The position numbers and the translations under genes are program-made. This document shows, piece by piece, positions 30,771-35,103 of a DNA stretch of 35,103 nucleotides (position 1 is its first letter; each line of letters starts with the position of its first letter). Source of the DNA: Chitinophagales bacterium 33-2. Lineage in GTDB: Bacteria > Bacteroidota > Bacteroidia > Chitinophagales > Chitinophagaceae. The stretch spans positions 1 to 35,103 of the forward strand of contig MWYV01000005.1 in NCBI GenBank assembly GCA_002050435.1, written 5' to 3'. The notes under the pieces are model-generated. The model was not told the DNA's origin, did no database searches, and saw only the letters and a list, made by a program, of their open reading frames with translations.

Positions 30771-33359
30771 CTAGCTTAGTGTTTGCAGATACTCCAGCAA
30801 ATCTGCATCGGTCTTGATCATCACCTCCCTTGCTTTGGACCCTAAATTGGGGCCTACAACACCCGCAGCCTCAAGCTGATCCATTAACCTTCCTGCACGG
30901 TTATAACCAAGTTTCATTCTTCTTTGAATGAGCGAAGTGGAGCCCATCTGGTTGGCAACAATGAGTTTGGCGGCATCCTCAAACAAAGGATCACGGTCTG
31001 CCGAATCAAAATCCCTTCCCTCCAGTTCTTTTTCATCTACATATTCGGGTAGCATAAAAGCCTGAGGGTAACCGCGCTGATCAGAAATAAAATCAACAAT
31101 TTTTTCAACTTCAGGCGTATCTACAAAAGCGCACTGGAGCCTGGTGATCTCTCCATTATAAGAAATGAGCATATCCCCTTTACCAATTAGCTGCTCTGCT
31201 CCACCAGCATCTAAAATGGTCCTCGAATCAATTTTGGAGGATACTTTAAAGGCGATGCGGGCAGGGAAGTTGGCCTTAATGGTTCCGGTAATAATATTTA
31301 CCGAAGGTCTTTGTGTAGCAATAATGAGGTGTATGCCTACGGCACGTGCCAGCTGCGCCAGCCTGGCAATGGGCATTTCCACTTCTTTACCTGCAGTCAT
31401 GATCAGGTCCGCAAATTCATCCACAACCAGCACAATAAAGGGTAGATATTGGTGTCCCTTTTGCGGGTTTAGGCGGCGACTGGTAAATTTGTCGTTGTAC
31501 TCTTTTATATTTCTTGCACCGGCTTCCTTCAACAGGTCGTAACGGTTATCCATTTCAATACAAAGCGCATTGAGGGTGTGTATCACTTTTTTTGTATCAG
31601 TGATGATGGCATCTTCTTCTCCGGGAAGCTTGGCAAGAAAATGCTTTTCGATATGCCTGTACACACTTAGTTCCACCTTCTTCGGATCAATAAGTACAAA
31701 CTTCAACTGTGATGGATGTTTCTTATACAGCAGGGAAACAAGAATGGCATTCAGTCCAACAGATTTTCCCTGTCCAGTAGCGCCTGCCATCAGCAGGTGG
31801 GGCATGGATGCCAGGTCAACGATGAAATTCTCGTTATCGATCTTTTTACCGATCGCAATAGGCAGACTGAAATTATTATGCACAAATTTTTCCGAAGCAA
31901 GCAGGGTTTTCATGCTTACAACGGTCTTTTTATGGTTTGGAACTTCTATACCAATGGTACCCTTACCCGGAATGGGCGCAATGATCCTGATACCTAAAGC
32001 AGCAAGGCTAAGTGCGATATCATCCTCAAGGTTTTTGATCCTCGAAATGCGCACGCCAGCCGCAGGAACAATTTCATACAAGGTTACAGTTGGCCCCACT
32101 GTGGCGCTGATCTTTTGAATATGAATATCATAGTTCTTCAGCGTATTGATGATCTGGTTTTTGTTTGCTTCGAGTTCGGCAGGATCCTGCACAATTTTTT
32201 CACTGCCATGAGCCTCAAGCAGATCAACTTTCGGGTATTTATAATTCCGCAGGTCGAGCGTGGGTTCGTAAGGGGGAAGGTTGCTGTAATCTTTATGATC
32301 ACCACCTTCCTCTTCGGCTTTTTCTGCAGGGGTTTTTATTTCAAGTTCAAAATTATCTTCAGTATCCGTAGTTGGTGTAGCAGCAGTTTCTTCAGCCGGA
32401 TGCGGCACTGCATTACGGTGAAGCAGATCATCAACGATTTCCTTTTCTATTACAGGTTCATTAATAGTAAGTGCATCATCCGCTTCATCTGTATCAACTC
32501 TTTCATTGATCTCAAAAGGTGTGGCATCTTCCAGTCCTCCGGTGGGATTGATGATCAATCGGCCATCACCATTTAAAAGATTGCCTTTCCCTTCATTTGT
32601 TTTTCCTGTATACAAATCATTAACAGATGGGCCGGAAACCGAAGTATCAATTTCATCTTCTTCAGGAATTTCTTTATTGACATCTTCGCTGGCAGATGCA
32701 GCAGGAGAAAAATTAAACGAAGGATTGAATTGCCAGATGAGGTAGGAAATACCTACAACGAGTAGCAGTGCTGTGGTACCAATTACACCAATGAAATCAG
32801 TGAGCCAGTTGCTGATCATATCACCTACCCTGCCTCCAAATGGAAATCCTGAATTTGAAAAGATAAATCCAAAGGTTACAGAAACGATCAGCAAACCAAT
32901 GGTTACATATTTCAAATTTCTCCATATTGAAAAAACTTTTCTGTTCACCAGGAGGTTGATCCCTACAACAAAAAAGAAGGTGCAGAATAACATTGATGCT
33001 ACACCAAACCCACGGAAAATAAAAAAATGAGAAATGTAAGCACCCAGCCTGCCAAGGAGATTAGAAACCTTCAATTCATTTTCTACAAGAAACCCGGCAT
33101 CATTGTGCAGCACTTTATCCTGGTCTTCTTTCCAGGTAAAGAAATAAGAAACAAAAGCAATAAAAAGAAAAACAGAAATGAGCAGGGAAATGGTTCCAAT
33201 GATCTTCCATGTGCGTTCGTCGGAAGCCAGCTTCTGAAGGTCGACCTTCTCCTCCTTATCCTTCTTAAAAGAACCGGTAACCTTTGGAGCTGTAGTTTCC
33301 TTTTCAGGTTTTTCAGCTGCAGGTTTTTGCACATTGGATTTTTTCAGCTTGTTAGCCAT
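30771..33359 (-). CDS. ftsK: DNA translocase FtsK
   Basis: 862 residues. Four N-terminal membrane segments (about residues 52-74, 108-135, 150-168 and 185-209) anchor it at the division septum. An acidic linker (about 215-360) leads to the RecA-like motor (about 385-780): Walker A MAGATGQGKSVG (524-535) and Walker B IVLVVDEFADLIM. The gamma domain at the C-terminus is a winged helix (TSLIQRRMKLGYNRAGRLMDQLEAAGVVG) that reads polar DNA sequences (KOPS-type) and activates XerCD at dif. It pumps chromosome termini across the septum. An exact -7 element lies only four bases before the ATG. Single long gene followed by lolA. Identification is secure. Confidence 0.98.
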   Translation of the reverse strand: MANKLKKSNVQKPAAEKPEKETTAPKVTGSFKKDKEEKVDLQKLASDERTWKIIGTISLLISVFLFIAFVSYFFTWKEDQDKVLHNDAGFLVENELKVSNLLGRLGAYISHFFIFRGFGVASMLFCTFFFVVGINLLVNRKVFSIWRNLKYVTIGLLIVSVTFGFIFSNSGFPFGGRVGDMISNWLTDFIGVIGTTALLLVVGISYLIWQFNPSFNFSPAASASEDVNKEIPEEDEIDTSVSGPSVNDLYTGKTNEGKGNLLNGDGRLIINPTGGLEDATPFEINERVDTDEADDALTINEPVIEKEIVDDLLHRNAVPHPAEETAATPTTDTEDNFELEIKTPAEKAEEEGGDHKDYSNLPPYEPTLDLRNYKYPKVDLLEAHGSEKIVQDPAELEANKNQIINTLKNYDIHIQKISATVGPTVTLYEIVPAAGVRISRIKNLEDDIALSLAALGIRIIAPIPGKGTIGIEVPNHKKTVVSMKTLLASEKFVHNNFSLPIAIGKKIDNENFIVDLASMPHLLMAGATGQGKSVGLNAILVSLLYKKHPSQLKFVLIDPKKVELSVYRHIEKHFLAKLPGEEDAIITDTKKVIHTLNALCIEMDNRYDLLKEAGARNIKEYNDKFTSRRLNPQKGHQYLPFIVLVVDEFADLIMTAGKEVEMPIARLAQLARAVGIHLIIATQRPSVNIITGTIKANFPARIAFKVSSKIDSRTILDAGGAEQLIGKGDMLISYNGEITRLQCAFVDTPEVEKIVDFISDQRGYPQAFMLPEYVDEKELEGRDFDSADRDPLFEDAAKLIVANQMGSTSLIQRRMKLGYNRAGRLMDQLEAAGVVGPNLGSKAREVMIKTDADLLEYLQTLS

Positions 33360-33363
33360 GAAA

Positions 33364-33371
33364 CAAAAATA
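33364..33371 (-). promoter_or_regulatory. -7-like element directly before the ftsK start
   Basis: On the minus strand TATTTTTG matches TAnnTTTG exactly and ends 5 bases before the ATG, so a transcript from it would begin at or next to the start codon. No good -33 element is visible. It may be coincidental in an AT-rich region. Confidence 0.2.
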
Positions 33372-33424
33372 GGATTATGATCTTTGAAATTCAGGCCAGC
33401 GGCCAGTTTGACTCAAAGTAAACA

Positions 33425-33811
33425 TTATTTCCTGATAATTCCGAGGAGAAGCAGTATCCAGCCGATGATAAAGAACATGCCTCCAACGGGTGTAATCAAT
33501 CTTACCAGCGTAGGTACCTGTTTATTCATCGCTTCCAGTGAAACCGCCAGGTAAAGTGATCCTGAGAAAAGTACGATTCCTGCAATGAAGAAAACACCTG
33601 CATAATGCACCAGGCTACTAAAATAACGTTCTGCAAAAAATCCGATCATCAGGAGTGCAAAAACATGGTACATCTGGTACTGAACACCTGTCTGGTAAGT
33701 GGCAACTGTTTGTGCTGAAACGATCTTTTTAAGTCCGTGTGCGCCAAAGGCACCCAATGCCACCCCTAATCCTCCAAGCACCGTTCCTATTACCAAAAAT
33801 ATTTTATACAT
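33425..33811 (-). CDS. DUF423 family small membrane protein
   Basis: 128 residues with four membrane segments (about residues 4-26, 44-62, 68-90 and 102-125). The N-terminal GTVLGGLGVALGAFGAHGLKK is the DUF423 signature, followed by the conserved YQTGVQYQMYHVFALL and the GGMFFIIGWILLL tail. The function of this family (YgdD in E. coli) is not established. It starts 6 bases after the shikimate kinase stop, so it is in the same transcript. Identification is secure. Confidence 0.94.
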   Translation of the reverse strand: MYKIFLVIGTVLGGLGVALGAFGAHGLKKIVSAQTVATYQTGVQYQMYHVFALLMIGFFAERYFSSLVHYAGVFFIAGIVLFSGSLYLAVSLEAMNKQVPTLVRLITPVGGMFFIIGWILLLLGIIRK

Positions 33812-33817
33812 ATCTGC

Positions 33818-34324
33818 TCAGGAATGAAAGACCCTTTCTACCAGTTGGTCCATTTTAATATCATCTTCATTTAAAATGATATGCGCCTGCTGGTAAAATA
33901 TCTTACGGTTAGAAAATTTTTTTACAATGTAGGATTTCAATTGGTCGTCTGGGATGGACGTGATCAGTGGTCTTTGATCCTTTTCTCTCGACAGCCTGCT
34001 GAATAAACAGTCAACCGAGCAATTGATCCAGACAACCGTTCCTTTAGATTTAAGATAATCTATGTTGTTATAAAAGCAGGGTGTTCCCCCTCCGGTGGCC
34101 ATCACGAAGATCTCGTGACTTTCAGTCAACATGTACAGAACTTCTTTTTCAAGCAATCGAAAATATTCTTCGCCCTGTTCGTCAAAAATTTCAGCTATTG
34201 ATTTCTCTTCCTTTTCCACGATCTTTTCATCAAGGTCAAAAAATGGAAAGGACAGCTTTTGACTCAGCGCTCTTCCCCAGTGTGTTTTACCACAACCCAT
34301 AAAACCGATGAGGAAGATTTTCAT
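33818..34324 (-). CDS. aroK: Shikimate kinase
   Basis: 168 residues from ATG at 34324 (MKIFLIGFMGCGKTHWGR); a TTG two codons upstream is less likely. Phosphorylates shikimate to shikimate-3-phosphate in the aromatic amino-acid pathway. Walker A is GFMGCGKT (residues 7-14). Asp30 and Asp32 in FFDLDEKI match the magnesium/shikimate-binding region, ATGGGTPCF provides the GGG substrate loop and REKDQRPLI the Arg lid. The usual Ser of GKS/T is Thr followed by His-Trp, an ordinary variation. It lies 17 bases after the acyl-CoA dehydrogenase gene and 6 bases before DUF423. Identification is secure. Confidence 0.95.
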   Translation of the reverse strand: MKIFLIGFMGCGKTHWGRALSQKLSFPFFDLDEKIVEKEEKSIAEIFDEQGEEYFRLLEKEVLYMLTESHEIFVMATGGGTPCFYNNIDYLKSKGTVVWINCSVDCLFSRLSREKDQRPLITSIPDDQLKSYIVKKFSNRKIFYQQAHIILNEDDIKMDQLVERVFHS

Positions 34325-34341
34325 GCGCAAACTGATTAAAC

Positions 34342-35103
34342 TTATTTAAAAGCATTGTATCCGGTAACATCCATGCCCGTAATCAACAGGTGAATATCAT
34401 GGGTGCCTTCATAGGTGATCACACTTTCCAGGTTCATCATGTGCCGCATGATGCTGTATTCACCAGTAATGCCCATTCCTCCAAGCATTTGCCTGGCATC
34501 ACGTGCAATGTTGGTGGCAATTTCACAGGAGTTTCTTTTCGCCATCGAAACCTGTTGCGCCGTCGCCCTTCCTTCATTCATCAGCACACCTAAACGCCAG
34601 ACCAGCAACTGGCCTTTTGTAATTTCAGTGATCATTTCAGCCAGCTTTTTTTGCTGTAGCTGAAATCCACCGATCGGCCTGTCGAACTGCACTCTTTCCT
34701 TGCTATACCTAAGCGCAGTATCATAACAATCCATTGCGGCACCCAGTGCACCCCAGGCAATACCATAACGTGCTTTGGTTAAACAGCCCAGCGGACCTTT
34801 TAATCCTTTGATTTCGGGGAAAATATTTTCTTTAGGAACTTTTACATTATCAAAAACCAGTTCTCCGGTGGAGCTGGCACGGAGGCTCCATTTGCCATGT
34901 GTTACAGGCGTGGAAAATCCTTCCATTCCTCTTTCTACCACAAGCCCGCGGATATCGCCTTTTTCATCACGGGCCCAGACAACAGCCACCTGTGAAAAAG
35001 GTGCGTTGGATATCCACATTTTACTTCCATTCAATATCACATGATCACCCGCATCTTTAATATTTGTGAGCATCCCTGCGGGATTGCTTCCATGATCGGG
35101 TTC
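34342..35103 (-). CDS. Acyl-CoA dehydrogenase, glutaryl-CoA dehydrogenase-like, N-terminal part outside the window
   Basis: The frame is open to the window edge, so the gene's start lies beyond base 35103; the ATG at 35073 is internal. 253 residues are visible, about 60 percent of a normal enzyme. They begin with EPDHGSNPAGM, the FAD/substrate loop of this family, then NGSKMWISNAPFSQVAVVWA, and ARYGIAWGALGAAMDCYDTAL. The C-terminal domain has RVQFDRPIGGFQLQQKKLAEM, QMLGGMGI and TYEGTHDIH, whose Glu is the catalytic base. This combination is closest to glutaryl-CoA dehydrogenase, which oxidises and decarboxylates glutaryl-CoA to crotonyl-CoA in lysine and tryptophan breakdown. The subgroup is inferred from these motifs. 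Followed 17 bases later by aroK. Confidence 0.92.
   Translation of the reverse strand, partial: EPDHGSNPAGMLTNIKDAGDHVILNGSKMWISNAPFSQVAVVWARDEKGDIRGLVVERGMEGFSTPVTHGKWSLRASSTGELVFDNVKVPKENIFPEIKGLKGPLGCLTKARYGIAWGALGAAMDCYDTALRYSKERVQFDRPIGGFQLQQKKLAEMITEITKGQLLVWRLGVLMNEGRATAQQVSMAKRNSCEIATNIARDARQMLGGMGITGEYSIMRHMMNLESVITYEGTHDIHLLITGMDVTGYNAFK

Noticed and set aside
31570..32118. 182-codon plus-strand ORF inside ftsK
   Set aside because: Antisense shadow of the FtsK motor domain, with irregular composition.
1..35103. Horizontally acquired island, prophage or defence system
   Set aside because: No integrase, transposase, attachment-site repeats, tRNA, nuclease or toxin-antitoxin genes; composition looks uniform by eye.

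Overview
The window looks like a chromosomal segment of an aerobic member of the Bacteroidota, most likely Chitinophagaceae or a close relative. Supporting signs are a SusC/SusD pair, a three-subunit succinate dehydrogenase (cytochrome b, flavoprotein, iron-sulfur) of the Bacteroidota type, DUF1684, DUF4397 and DUF6249-like proteins, few Shine-Dalgarno sequences, and several matches to the Bacteroidota -7 promoter element TAnnTTTG. The family-level placement is an inference from gene content. The DNA is moderately AT-rich throughout, with no obvious compositional island, no integrase, no insertion sequence, no rRNA or tRNA and no CRISPR array.

Layout. 1-5232 (+): a nutrient-uptake locus made of a 5'-truncated SusC/RagA receptor, a SusD-like lipoprotein and a DUF4397-like lipoprotein, closed by a strong terminator. 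5298-6530 (-) and 6861-7958 (+): a fused SpmA/SpmB-type membrane protein and the GTPase-family ATPase YchF, diverging from a 330-base region filled with an inverted pair of short tandem repeats. 8018-11497 (-): a 1159-residue exported, probably outer-membrane protein of unknown function. 11693-15401 (-): sdhC-sdhA-sdhB with a good promoter and terminator. 15481-17779 (-): a BadF-type amino-sugar kinase, the etherase MurQ and a directly abutting 188-residue unknown, which look like a cell-wall sugar recycling cassette. 17868-19460 (+): an S41 C-terminal processing protease. 19480-21234: a DUF6249-like membrane protein (-) diverging from an ECF sigma factor and its probable membrane anti-sigma factor (+). 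21255-25707 (-): an exported peroxiredoxin-like protein and SMC. 25901-28386 (+): a tandem UspA protein, an arginase-family enzyme and a DUF1684 protein. 28412-29895 (-): a lipoprotein of unknown function and an RmlD-like reductase. 30010-35103 (-): LolA, FtsK, a DUF423 membrane protein, shikimate kinase and a truncated glutaryl-CoA-dehydrogenase-like acyl-CoA dehydrogenase.

Most genes are housekeeping. The least explained parts are two repeat-built inverted structures in divergent promoter regions (6618-6830 and 19952-20008), which share the unit CTAAAC; a heptamer array at 26681-26715; the 188-residue partner of MurQ; and the 1159-residue barrel-like protein. I did not see a recognisable new defence or mobile system.
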